Source: VRUE01 sp963774405
Lineage (GTDB): Bacteria; Actinomycetota; Thermoleophilia; Solirubrobacterales; 70-9
Reading direction: 5' to 3'
DNA: 64,000 nt
Assembly (NCBI GenBank): GCA_963774405.1
Contig: CAVZEV010000011.1
Span: 62,001-126,000 of the forward strand
In this document: piece by piece, positions 47,001 through 57,415 of the stretch
Numbering within the stretch: position 1 is the stretch's first letter
How the letters are laid out: every line of letters begins with the position of its first letter
Program-made: the position numbers and the translations under genes
The notes under the pieces: generated by a model
The model's database searches: none
The model's input: the letters and a program-made list of their open reading frames with translations, nothing else
What the model was told of the DNA's origin: nothing

Positions 47001-50000
47001 CGGCCTTCGTCGAGCTGGCCCTGCGCGCCGGCAAGGGGGTCGGGTGCGAGCTGCTGGAGGAGCTCACCCTGGAGGCGCCGCTGATCGTTCCCGAGGCGGG
47101 CGGAGTCGCCCTGCAGGTCGCGCTCTCGCCCGCGGGCGAGGACGGCAAGCGCGAGGCCCTGGTCCACTCCCGTGCCGAGGCGAAGGCAGACGACGAGGAG
47201 GAGGTGGAGCCGGCGGCGTGGGTGCTGCACGCCCGCGGCGTGCTCTCCGACGAACGGCCCGCGGCGGGCGCGCTTCTGGGAACCTGGCCCCCGCAGGGGG
47301 CGGAGCCGCTCGATCCCGACTCGCTCTACGAGCGGCTCGCCGCGCTTGGATTCGAGTACGGCCCGGCCCTGCAGGGCGTGACCTCGGCCTGGCGCAAGGG
47401 CGAGGAGGTCTACGCCGAGGTCTCGCTTGCCGAGGAGCAGGAGGGCGAAGCCGGGCGCTCCGGTGTGCACCCGGCTCTCCTCGACGCCGCCCTGCACGCC
47501 GGCCTCGCCGAGAACGGGGAAAAGGCGATGCTGCCCTCCGTTTGGAAGGGGGTGAGCCTGGCTGCCTCAGGCGCCAAGGCGCTGCGGGTGAAGCTGGGCT
47601 TGGCCGAGCAGCAGACGAGCCTCGTCGCCTTCGACGAGGCAAACGCCCCGCTGCTCACCGTCGATGCGGTGATCGGCAGACCCGTATCGCCCGAGCAACT
47701 GGGCGGCCAGGCCCGCGCCCGCAATGACCTGCTCTCGCTGGAGTGGACGAAGGTGAGTCCGGCGGCGGAGAGTCCGGCCGCCAAGCTGCTCAGCCTGCCC
47801 GAGCTCGGCCCCGAGCGCGATCCCGATACCGCCCACGCCGCCCACGCCGCAACCAGGGCCGCCCTGGAGCTGATCCAGGCGACGCTCGCCGAAGAGCCGG
47901 GGCAGGGGGAGGAGCCCACCCGGCTCGCCCTGCTCACCGAAGGGGCGGTGGCCGCAACGCCCGGCGAGGACCCCGACCCCGCCGCCGCGGCGGTCTGGGG
48001 CCTCTTCCGCAGCGCCCAAACCGAGAACCCCGGCCGCTTCGCCCTGATCGACAGCGACGGCTCCGACGCCTCCCGCCAGATCATCGCGACGGCTCTCGCC
48101 GGAGGCGCCGCCGAGCCGCAGCTCGCCCTGCGCGAGGGCGCGCTGCTGGCGCCGCGGGTGAGCGATCGGTCTCGTCCCGATGCCGATCGCGGCGAGGACG
48201 AGACCGAGGCGCCCGCCCCGCTCGACCCCGATCGCACCGTCTTGATCAGCGGCGCGACGGGAGCTTTGGGCGCCCTCCTCGCCCGCCACCTGGTCGAGGC
48301 CCACGGCGCCCGCCGGCTGCTCCTGCTCAGCCGCAGCGGTCCCGCGGCCGAGGGCGCCGCGGAGCTCGCCCAGGCGCTCGAAGAGCTGGGCGCAGAGGTC
48401 CGCATCGAGGCCTGCGACGTCGCCGATCGCTCGGCGCTCGAGACCCTGATCGAGGGGATCGACCCCGAGCACCCGCTCGGCGCCGTCATCCACACCGCCG
48501 GGGTGATCGAGGACGGCGTCGTCTCCTCGCTCACCGCCGAGCAGCTCGACCGCGTCCTCGCCCCCAAGGTCGACGGCGCTTGGAACCTGCACGAGCTCTG
48601 CAAGGAGATGGACCTCTCGGCCTTCGTCATGTTCTCCTCGATGGCGGGCACGCTCGGCGGCCCCGGCCAGGGCAACTACGCCGCCGCCAACGTCTTCCTC
48701 GACGCCCTCGCCCAGCAGCGCCGCGCCCAGGGCCTTGCCGCCACCTCGATCGCCTGGGGGGCAGCCGAGGTTGAGGGCGCGGCCACGGGGGAGCTCTTCG
48801 ACGCTGCCCTCGAGTGCCTCTCCCCATTGCTCCTGGTTGCCCCGGCCAATCGCAGCGCCCTCACCCGCATGGACGCTGCCGGGATGCTGCAGCCGATCCT
48901 GCGCGGCCTCTTGCCCCGGCGTGCCCAACGTCGCAAGGCTCCGCTCGCCTCGCTCGAGCAGCTCCTCTCCCGCGTCCCCGAGGCTGAGCATGAGGCCACC
49001 GTCCTCGAGCTCGTGCGCGAGGAAATGGCGGCCGTGCTCGGCTATGCCTCGGCCGCGGAGGTGCCGCCCGAGCGGCCCTTCAGCGAGCTCGGCTTCGACT
49101 CGCTGGCGGCGGTCGAGATGCGCAACCGTTTGGCGAGCAGGACAGGGTTGCGGCTCTCGACGACGATCGGCTTTGACTACCCCTCCGCGGCGAGGCTGGC
49201 GACCCACCTGCTCGAGCGGGTGAGCGGCAGCGGGGCGGGCGCGGCACCGGCGCCGGCGCTGCAGAGCAGCGAGGAGGCGATCGCGATCGTCGGCATCGCT
49301 TGCCGGTACCCCGGCTCGGTCAACTCTCCCGAGCAGCTCTGGAGCATGCTCGCCGAGGGCCGCGACGGGATCTCGGAGTTCCCCTCCAACCGCGGCTGGG
49401 ACGTCGAGGGCCTGTACCACCCCGACCCCGACCACCCGGGCACCAGCTATACCCGCGAGGGCGGCTTCCTGCACGACGCCGCCGACTTCGACCCCGCCTT
49501 CTTCGGCATCTCCCCGCGCGACGCCCTGGTCATCGACCCCCAGCAGCGGCTGCTGCTGGAAGCCTCCTGGGAGGCGCTCGAGCACGCCGGCATCGATCCC
49601 TTCAGCCTGCGCGGCACGCCGACCGGGCCTTCGCCGGGATCAGCGCCCTCGACTACATCGGCGGCGTGACCAGCTCCGACCAGGCGTTCGAAGGCTTTCG
49701 CCTGGTCGGCATGGCCGGCAGCGTCGTCTCCGGCCGCGTCGCCTACACCCTCGGCCTCGAGGGCCCGGCGATGACGGTCGACACCGCCTGTTCCTCCTCG
49801 CTGGTGGCGATCCACCTCGCCTCGCAGGCCCTGCGCGCGGGCGAATGCTCACTCGCCCTGGCCGGCGGGGTGACGGTGCTGGCGACCCCGACCGCGTTCA
49901 GCGAAATGTCCCGCCAGCGCGGGCTCGCCCCCGACGGCCGCTGCAAGTCCTTTGCCGAGGGAGCCGACGGCACCGGCTGGTCGGAGGGGGTCGGCGTGCT

Positions 50001-53000
50001 GGTGCTGGAGCGCCTCTCCGACGCCGAGCGCAACGGTCACGATGTCCTCGCCGTGGTCCGCGGCTCCGCCGTCAACCAGGACGGCGCCTCCAACGGGCTC
50101 ACCGCCCCCAACGGCCCCTCGCAGGAGCGGGTGATCCGCCAGGCCCTGGCCAACGCGCGGCTCGAGCCCGCCGACGTCGACGCGGTCGAGGCGCACGGCA
50201 CCGGCACGATGCTGGGCGACCCGATCGAGGCAACCGCCCTGCTCGCCACCTACGGCCAGGAGCGCGAGGCGCCGCTGCGGCTCGGCTCGATCAAGTCCAA
50301 CATCGGCCACTCCCAGGCGGCCGCGGGCGTCGGCGGCGTGATCAAGATGGTGCTGGCGATGCGCGCCGGGTCCTGCCGAAGACCCTGCACGTCGACGCTC
50401 CCTCCTCCAAGATCGACTGGGAGTCGGGGGCGGTCGAGCTGTTGACCGAGGCGCAGGAGTGGAAGCACAACGGCCGGCCGCGCCGCGCCGGGGTCTCCTC
50501 CTTCGGCGTCAGCGGCACCAACGCCCACGTCATCCTCGAGGAGGGGGCGGGGGTCGCGGCGCCCGGCCCGCGCGGCGACGAAACGCCCGGCCCGCTCCCC
50601 CTGGTCCTCTCGGCCAAAAGCGAGGAGGCGCTCAGCGACACCGCCGGCCGCCTCCTCGCCCACCTCGAGCGCAACCCCGACCTCGACCCGGTCGACCTCG
50701 CCTACTCGCTCGCCGCCACCAGGGCGCAGCTGGAACTGCGCGCCGTTGCGGTGGGCGGGGAGCGCGAGCAGATCCTGGCGGCGCTCGCTGCCCTCGCCGC
50801 GGGCAGTCCCTCGCCGGACGTCTTTCGCGCCCAGGCCCGCAACGGCCGCCTCGCCTGCCTCTTCACCGGCCAGGGCTCCCAGCGAGCGGGCATGGGCAGG
50901 GAGCTGTACGAGGCCTATCCCGCCTACGCCGAGGCGCTGGATGAGGCCTGCGCGGAGATCGACAAGCACCTCGACCTCTCGCTCGAGGGCCTGATCTTCA
51001 GCGAGCCCGGCTCAGAGCAAGCGCAGCTGCTCGACCACACCACCTTCGCCCAGCCCGCCCTCTTCGCCGTCGAGCTGGCCCTCTGTCGCCTCCTTGAGTC
51101 CTTCGGCCTCGAGCCCGAGCTGCTCACCGGCCACTCGGTCGGGGAGATCGTCGCCGCCCACATCGCCGGAGTCTTCTCCCTGGAGGACGCCGCCAAGCTG
51201 ATCTGCGCCAGGGGCGCGCTGATGGGAGCGCTGCCCGAGGGCGGGGCGATGCTGGCGATCGAGGCGAGCGAGGCCGAGGCGCTTGCCGCGATCGGGGACA
51301 AGGAGCAATTGCTCTCCCTCGCCGCGGTCAACTCGCCGAACGCAACCGTCGTCTCCGGCGAGGAGCAGGCGATCGAGGAAGTCGAGGCCCACTTCAAGGC
51401 GGAGGGACGCAAGACCAAGCGCCTTCAGGTCTCCCACGCCTTCCACTCGCCCCTGATCGAGCCGATGCTGGAGCAGTTCTCAGCGGTCGTCTCCTCGCTC
51501 ACCCTCAACGAGCCAAAGCTGCCGGTGGTCTCCAACCTGACGGGCGAGCAGCTCACCCCCGAGCAGGCAACCGACCCCGCCTACTGGGTCTCCCACGCAA
51601 GGGAGCCGGTGCGCTTCGCCGACGCGGTGAAGGCCCTGAAGGAGCGCGGCGCGACCACCTTCCTGGAGATCGGCCCCGACCCAGTCCTCACCGCGATGGC
51701 AAGCGCCACTCTCGGCGAAGACGCCAAGGCCGCCCTGATCCCGACCCTGCGCGAGGGGCGCGAGGAGCCCAAGGCCCTCGCCCTCTCCCTCGGCTCGGCC
51801 CATGCATCCGGCATCAAGCTCGACTGGGACGCCTACTTCAAGGGCGCTGGCGCGAACCGGGTGCCGCTGCCCACCTACCCCTTCCAGCGCAAGCGCTACT
51901 GGCTCAACCCGTTCAACTCCGCCTCCAACCCCAGCGCGGTCGGCCAGACGGATACCGAGCACCCGCTGCTCGGCGCCGCGATCGAAGACCCCCAGACCGG
52001 CGCCTTCACCCTCACCGGCCGCATCTCGCGACAAACCCACCCCTGGCTGGCCGACCACGCCGTCTTCGGCGTTGTCCTGCTGCCCGGCACGGCCTTCGTC
52101 GAGCTGGCCCTGCGCGCCGGCCGCGAGGCCCGGTGCAAGCGCCTCGAGGAGCTGGCGCTGCAGGCGCCGCTGATCGTTCCCGAGTCCGGTGGAGTCGCCC
52201 TGCAGGTCTCGCTCTCGGCGCCGGCCGAGGGCGGCCGGCGCGAGGTGACGATCCACTCGCGGGCCGAGGCGGGAGCAGACGAAGAACCGGGCGAGTGGGT
52301 GCTGCACGCGCAGGGCGCGCTCTCGGCCGGGGAGCCCCAGGCGGGGCAGCCGCTCGCGGCCTGGCCTCCGCAGGGCGCCAAGCCGATCGGGGTCGAGGAC
52401 GCCTACGAGCGCTTTGCCGCTATCGGCTTCGACTACGGGCCCGCCTTCCAGGGCCTGACCGCCTCCTGGCGACTCGGCGATGAGATCTTCGCCGAGGTCT
52501 CGCTCGCCGAGGAGCAGACCTCCGAGGCCGCTCGCTTCGGGGTCCACCCGGCGCTGCTGGACTCGGCAATGCACGGCGGCCTCGAGCTGATGATCGGCCC
52601 CGATGGCGAGCCCGTCGTCGATGGGCTGATGTTGCCCTTCGCCTGGACCGGGGTCGAGGTCGACGCACCGGGACAGAGCTCGCTGCGGGTTCGCCTGGCG
52701 AAGCAGGGCGACTCCTTCACGCTCACCGCCTTCGACGGGGAGAACGCCCCGATCGTCTCGGTTGACTCGGTGATCGGCAGGCCGGTCTCGGCCGCGCAGC
52801 TCGGCGGCCAGGCCCAGGCCCGCAAGGATCTCTTCTCCCTGCGGTGGACCGAGGCTGCCGCGCCCCCCGCCCAGGGCGCCCCGGCCAAGCTGCTCAGCCT
52901 GCCCGAGCTCGGCCCCGAGCGCGATCCCGATACCGCCCACGCCGCCCACGCCGCAGCCAGGGCCGCCCTGGAGCTGATCCAGGCGACGCTCGCCGAAGAG

Positions 53001-54443
53001 CCGGGGCAGGCGGAGGAGCCCACTCGGCTCGCTCTGCTCACCGAAGGGGCGGTGGCCGCAACGCCCGGCGAGGCCCCCGACCCCGCCGCCGCGGCGGTCT
53101 GGGGCCTCTTTCGCAGCGCCCAAACCGAGAACCCCGGCCGCTTCGCCCTGATCGACAGCGACGGCTCCGACGCCTCCCGCCAGATCATCGCCAAGGCCCT
53201 GGCGGGGGGTGCGAGCGAGCCCCAGCTCGCTTTGCGCGAGGGCGCACTGCTGGCGCCACGGATGATCGACGTCTTCGGCGAGGAAGACGAGCAATTCCCC
53301 CCGCTCGACCCCGATCGCACCGTCTTGATCAGCGGCGCGACGGGAGCTTTGGGCGCCCTCCTCGCCCGCCACCTGGTCGAGGCCCACGGCGCCCGCCGGC
53401 TGCTCCTGCTCAGCCGCAGCGGCCCCGCGGCCGAGGGCGCCGCGGAGCTCGCCCAGGCGCTCGAAGAGCTGGGCGCAGAGGTCCGCATCGAGGCCTGCGA
53501 CGTCGCCTCGCGCGAGCAGCTCGAGACCCTGATCGAGGGGATCGACCCCGAGCACCCGCTCGGCGCCGTCATCCACACCGCCGGGGTGATCGAGGACGGC
53601 GTCGTCTCCTCGCTCACCGCCGAGCAGCTCGACCGCGTCCTCGCCCCCAAGGTCGACGGCGCCTGGAACCTGCACGAGCTCTGCAAGGAGATCGACCTCT
53701 CGGCCTTCGTCATGTTCTCCTCGATGGCGGGCACGCTCGGCGGCCCCGGCCAGGGCAACTACGCCGCCGCCAACGTCTTCCTCGACGCCCTCGCCCAGCA
53801 GCGCCGCGCTCAGGGCCTTGCCGCCACCTCGATCGCCTGGGGCCCCTGGGAGCGCGAGAGCGCGATGACCAAGGGCCTCGACGAGCAGGACCGCGCCCGC
53901 GCTCGCCGCGCCGGGGCCGAGGCGCTCTCCGACGAGCGCGGCCTGGAGCTCTTCGACGCCGCCCTCGCCCGCCCCGAGGCGCTCGCCCTGGCGACCAGGG
54001 TGCAGCGCAGCGCCCTCGTCCGCATGGATGAGGCCGGGATGCTGCCGGCGATCCTGCGCGGCCTGCTGCCCAAGCGCTCCCAGCGCCGCAGGGCGCCGAT
54101 CGTCTCGCTCGAGCAGCGCCTCTCCCGCGTTCCCGAGGCGGAGCACGAGGCAGCGGTCCTGGGGCTGGTCCGCGAGGAGGTGGCGGCCGTGCTCGGCCAT
54201 GCCTCGGCCGCCGAGGTGCCGCCCGAGCGGCCCTTCAGCGAGCTCGGCTTCGACTCGCTGGCGGCGGTGGAGATGCGCAACCGGTTGGGCGCCGCGATGG
54301 GTTCCCCGCTGCCGATCACCCTGATCTTCGACTACTCGAGTGCCGCCGCCTTGGCCGGCTTCTTGCTCGCCGAGTTCCGCAAAGACGGCAGCGAGGACAG
54401 CGGCAACAGCGAGGACAACGACAACAGTGAGGGAGGTGCCTGA
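44084..54443 (+). CDS. Type I PKS E: modules 8 and 9, terminal PKS without thioesterase
   Basis: About 3,450 residues. The N-terminal docking coiled coil (QLRSYLKRVTIELAEERKRL) is the classic partner of the DEELLEFID type tail on PKS D. Domain order: KS8-AT8-DH8-KR8-ACP8, KS9-AT9-DH9-KR9-ACP9. Frameshifts lie near 45,908, 45,950, 49,627 and 50,370. The protein ends soon after ACP9 with a low-complexity acidic tail (DGSEDSGNSEDNDNSEG); there is neither a docking domain nor a thioesterase or reductase domain. The stop TGA (54441-54443) shares a base with the ATG of the crotonyl-CoA carboxylase/reductase gene, so chain extension and extender supply are co-translated. Confidence 0.85.
44173..49225 (+). 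other. PKS module 8: KS-AT(ethylmalonyl-like)-DH-KR-ACP
   Basis: KS8 has DTACSSS and EAHGTGT. AT8 has GHSQGE and the specificity motif GAGH (46340-46351); literature links TAGH/XAGH to ethylmalonyl-CoA. DH8 has HAAFGVVLLPG and LLDAALH. KR8 has GATGALG, VIED, FSSMAGTLGG and QGNYAAAN but lacks about 24 residues after AWG compared with KR9. ACP8 has GFDSLAAVEMRN. Predicted: a C2-branched, probably ethyl, unit with a double bond if KR8 works. Confidence 0.7.
49275..54370 (+). other. PKS module 9: KS-AT(malonyl)-DH-KR-ACP, last module
   Basis: KS9 has DTACSSS and EAHGTGT. AT9 has GHSVGE and SHAFH (malonyl). DH9 has HAVFGVVLLPG and LLDSAMH. KR9 has GATGALG, VIED, FSSMAGTLGG and QGNYAAAN. ACP9 has GFDSLAAVEMRN near 54,250. 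KR8 and KR9 share long runs of identical DNA (for example around 48,240 and 53,325), so they arose by a recent duplication. Predicted: C2 unit with an alpha-beta double bond at the carboxyl end. Confidence 0.75.
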
Positions 54444-55696
54444 TGACGACTGTCGAGGCCGAGCGTGTGACGCAACTGGAGGTCGAGCCGGGGGAGCTGC
54501 CCACCACGATGACCGCCTGGGTGATTCGCAAGGAGCGCGAGGGGCAACCCCTCGACGCCTTCCAGCTCGAGCAGATCGAGGTGCCCGAGCCCGGCCCCTT
54601 CGAGGTGATCGTCCGCGTCATGGCCGCCGGGGTCAACTTCAACAACGTCTGGGCGGCGCTGGGCAAGCCGGTCTCGGTCTTCGGCTACGGCGACCACCCG
54701 CAGTACGGCCACCACATCGGCGGCTCCGACGCCTCCGGCATCGTCTGGAAGGTCGGCGCCGGCGTCACCCGCTGGCAACCGGGCGACGAGGTCGTGATGC
54801 ACACCGCCCAGGTCTCCTACGAGGACGTCGAGGTGCACGGCCTCGACCCGGTGCTGGCACCCAGCCTCGAGGCCTGGGGCTATGAGACCACCTGGGGCTC
54901 CTTCGCCCAGTTCACCAAGGTGCAGGCCCAGCAACTGCTGCCGCGCCCGCAGAGCCTCAGCTGGGCCGAGGCCGCCACCTACGGGCTCACCTACTTCACC
55001 GCCTACCGCATGCTGATCGACCGCTGCAACCTCCAGGCCGGCCACAGGGTGCTGATCTGGGGCGCCGCCGGCGGCCTCGGCGTCTTCGCCACCCAGCTCT
55101 GCGCCCTGGCCGGGGCCGACGCCGTCGGCGTCGTCTCCTCCGCGGAGAAGGGCGAGCTGGTCAAGCGCCTCGGCGCCGTCGGCTACATCGACCGCCGCGA
55201 GTTCGGCGAGATGATGCGCACGGCGGAGAACCTCGCCGACCGGGCGGGGGAGAAGGAGCGCTTCAGGGCCTCCCGCGCCTTCGCCGCGCGGGTCAAGGAG
55301 ATCCTCGGCGAGGCCCCCGACATCGTCTTCGAGCACGTCGGCAAGGCCACCATGCCGACCTCGGTCTTCACCGTCAGGCCGTTCGGCAAGGTCGTCACCT
55401 GCGGCGCGACGACCGGCTTCGACCTCGATTTCGACGCGCGCTACCTGTGGATGCGCCAGAAGGAGATCATCGGCTCCCACGGCGCCAACGCCTACCAATC
55501 GATGAAGGCGAATCAGCTGATCGCCGCGGGCAAGATCCGCCCGCTGCTCTGGCGCACGATGGGGTTCGGAGAGGTTCCGGCCGCTCACCAGATGTTGCTC
55601 GAAAACGAGCACCTCGGCAAGATCGCGATCTTGGTCGGGGCCGAAAACGACGAGGCCGGCCGCAACGAGCCGGGGCCCGGGGCGATCCGCGCGTAG
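54443..55696 (+). CDS. ccr: Crotonyl-CoA carboxylase/reductase
   Basis: A 417-residue zinc-free medium-chain dehydrogenase/reductase. CCRs use NADPH and CO2 to turn crotonyl-CoA (or longer 2-enoyl-CoA) into ethylmalonyl-CoA (or alkylmalonyl-CoA). Visible features: the N-terminal GroES-like part with GVNFNNVWAALGKPV, DASGIVWKVG and WGYETTWGSFAQF, a Rossmann fold with GAAGGLGVFATQL, and FEHVGKATMP with VTCGATTGF, all characteristic of the CCR branch. ATG 54443 overlaps the stop of PKS E (TGATG). It most likely makes the branched extender used by AT8 and perhaps AT6. The family assignment is strong; whether the natural substrate is crotonyl-CoA or a longer enoyl-CoA cannot be read from sequence. 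Confidence 0.9.
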   Translation: MTTVEAERVTQLEVEPGELPTTMTAWVIRKEREGQPLDAFQLEQIEVPEPGPFEVIVRVMAAGVNFNNVWAALGKPVSVFGYGDHPQYGHHIGGSDASGIVWKVGAGVTRWQPGDEVVMHTAQVSYEDVEVHGLDPVLAPSLEAWGYETTWGSFAQFTKVQAQQLLPRPQSLSWAEAATYGLTYFTAYRMLIDRCNLQAGHRVLIWGAAGGLGVFATQLCALAGADAVGVVSSAEKGELVKRLGAVGYIDRREFGEMMRTAENLADRAGEKERFRASRAFAARVKEILGEAPDIVFEHVGKATMPTSVFTVRPFGKVVTCGATTGFDLDFDARYLWMRQKEIIGSHGANAYQSMKANQLIAAGKIRPLLWRTMGFGEVPAAHQMLLENEHLGKIAILVGAENDEAGRNEPGPGAIRA

Positions 55697-55725
55697 CGGG
55701 CCCGGGCGGAGAGGAAAGCAACGGA

Positions 55726-56508
55726 ATGGAGCTGCATACCCGCCGCTGGGGGGACGAGGCCGCGCACAGCGTGGTCTGCATCCATGGGGTCGGCCAGCAC
55801 GGCGGCATCTTCGAGGAGCTGGCGCAGCGCCTGGCCGGCCAGGGCCACGCGGTTCTCGCGCTCGACCTGCGCGGCCATGGCGACTCCGGCCGCGAGCCGC
55901 CCTGGGACACCGGCACGCATCTAGCCGACGTCCTCGCCACGCTCGACTCGCTCGGGATCGAGCAGGCGACCTGGGTCGGCCACAGCTTCGGCGGTCGCCT
56001 CTGCGCCGGGCTGGCCGCCGCCGCCCCGGAGCGGACGAGGGCGCTCGCGATGCTCGACCCCGGTCTCGAGGTGCCCCCCGCCGTGGCGCTGCGCGGCGCC
56101 GAAATCGAACGTTTGGACTGGAGCTTCGCCACCGTCGACGGCGCGGTCAATGCCCTGCTCTCGAGCGAGGCCGTGGTGGCCTCCCCGCACCAGGTGGTCA
56201 GGGAATACGCCGAGGATGACCTCCGCCAGGGCCCCGACGGTCGCTACCGCTTCCGCTCCTCGCCCAGCGCTGCCGTCGTCGCCTGGAGCGAGATGGTTCT
56301 GCCCTCCCCGCCGATCGCCAAGGTGCCGACCCTGTTCCTCACGGCGACGATCTCGCTCGTCCAGGCCGGCAGCGCCCAGGGGGAGTACCGCGAGGCGCTC
56401 GGCGAGCTGCTCACCGAGGTCATGGTCCCCAACGGCCACAACGTGCTCTGGGAGTCCCCCGAGGAGACGATCAGCGCGATCGAGGACTTCGTCGGCGGCG
56501 CGGGATGA
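55726..56508 (+). CDS. Alpha/beta hydrolase, candidate chain-releasing enzyme
   Basis: 260 residues with the alpha/beta hydrolase fold: HGVGQHGG oxyanion region, LDLRGHGDS, the nucleophile elbow GHSFGG, an acidic strand and a C-terminal histidine in PNGHNVLW. ATG 55726 is preceded by GGAGAGGA at a good distance and lies 29 bases after the ccr stop in the same direction. No thioesterase domain exists in the PKS, so this free-standing enzyme may hydrolyse or cyclise the finished chain. A type II editing role or a later tailoring step is also possible. Its 3' end overlaps the convergent RTX-like gene by 38 bases, which marks the end of the biosynthetic operon. Confidence 0.75.
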   Translation: MELHTRRWGDEAAHSVVCIHGVGQHGGIFEELAQRLAGQGHAVLALDLRGHGDSGREPPWDTGTHLADVLATLDSLGIEQATWVGHSFGGRLCAGLAAAAPERTRALAMLDPGLEVPPAVALRGAEIERLDWSFATVDGAVNALLSSEAVVASPHQVVREYAEDDLRQGPDGRYRFRSSPSAAVVAWSEMVLPSPPIAKVPTLFLTATISLVQAGSAQGEYREALGELLTEVMVPNGHNVLWESPEETISAIEDFVGGAG

Positions 56509-57184
56509 TCTCGCATTCGTGGGTCTTCCCGCCGCCGCCTTCGACGTTGCAGTAGTCGTTGCCCGGGCCGCCGTAGAGCTGGTCGGCGCCGGGGCCGCCG
56601 TAGAGGCGGTCGTTGCCGGCTTCACCGTGGCAGCCGTCCTGGCCGGCGCCCATCGAGCAGTAGTCGTTGCCGGGCCCGCCCCAGCATCCGTCGCTGCCGC
56701 TGCCGGTTATGCAGACGTCATTGCCCGGCCCGCCGACGCAGTCGGTGTTGACCGGGCCCGAGACGCAGATGTCGTTGCCGCCGCCGCCGACGCAGCGGTT
56801 GCGCGGCGTGCCCTGCGGGTGGCAGGAGTCGCGCTCGCCGTTGCCGATCAGCTTGTCCGAGCCGGCGCCGAGGTAGGCGATCAGCGGCAGCGGCAGCTTG
56901 TCGAGCACTTCGACCTTGTCGTCGGCGGGGCCGGTGTCGATTTCGATCTCGCCGGCGCCGCCGAGCGGGCAGCTCACCGCGCCGTGGCCGCGGGTGAAGC
57001 CGCAGCCCTCGCTCACTTCGGCCATCGGGCCGGTGACGAGCAGGTTGCCGCCGCTGAGGCTGAGTCGCAGGTGCGTCCCCGTGGCGACGCCGCGGATCAC
57101 GATCCGCCCCTCCGGCACGGCGCCGGCCGCGAAGATCAGCGAGAGCAGCGCCGCGGCACCGAGCGCTGCCAGAGCACGGCGCAC
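56471..57184 (-). CDS. Exported Cys-rich RTX-like calcium-binding repeat protein
   Basis: 237 residues. GTG 57184 begins a clear signal peptide (MRRALAALGAAALLSLIFAA). The C-terminal half holds at least six GG-x-G-N/A-D nonapeptide-like repeats (GGGGNDICV, GGPGNDVCI, GGPGNDYCS, GEAGNDRLY, GGPGADQLY, GGPGNDYCN) as in haemolysin-type calcium-binding beta-rolls. Unusually, most repeats carry cysteines at fixed positions (12 or more in all), suggesting disulfide stapling outside the cell. The function is unknown. It is probably not part of the PKS pathway, being on the opposite strand and convergent with a 38-base overlap. Confidence 0.75.
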   Translation of the reverse strand: MRRALAALGAAALLSLIFAAGAVPEGRIVIRGVATGTHLRLSLSGGNLLVTGPMAEVSEGCGFTRGHGAVSCPLGGAGEIEIDTGPADDKVEVLDKLPLPLIAYLGAGSDKLIGNGERDSCHPQGTPRNRCVGGGGNDICVSGPVNTDCVGGPGNDVCITGSGSDGCWGGPGNDYCSMGAGQDGCHGEAGNDRLYGGPGADQLYGGPGNDYCNVEGGGGKTHECEIIPRRRRSPRSR

Positions 57185-57195
57185 CGCTCAGCCGC

Positions 57196-57345
57196 TCAGC
57201 CGCGCAGCCGCTCGAGCGCCTGCTCGCGACTCTCGTGCGTCGGGATCGTTTCCTCGAGGCCGGTGATGTCGAGCACCCGCTCGACCGTGACCACGAACAC
57301 ACCGTCTCCCTGCTCGCTGCGAACTTTGAACGGCGCTGGGCTCAA
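57196..57345 (-). pseudogene. Remnant of a STAS-domain (anti-sigma factor antagonist) gene
   Basis: A short frame of 49 codons from TTG 57345 to TGA 57196. The end reads VERVLDITGLEETIPTHESR followed by EQALERLRG, very like the last helix and strand of anti-anti-sigma factors. The first two thirds of a STAS domain, including the phosphorylated serine region, are absent; upstream the frame is Arg-rich and reaches a stop inside the ArsR-like gene. It may be a decayed gene or a very small protein. Confidence 0.35.
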
Positions 57346-57415
57346 CTCGGCTGCGATGGTACTGGACGGATCGCCGAGCGGGGCATCGAGGCGCCGGCGC
57401 CGCCGCGAGCGGGGC

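Noticed and set aside
54370..54443. Hidden thioesterase at the end of PKS E
   Set aside because: All three frames between ACP9 and the ccr start are too short and show no GxSxG motif.
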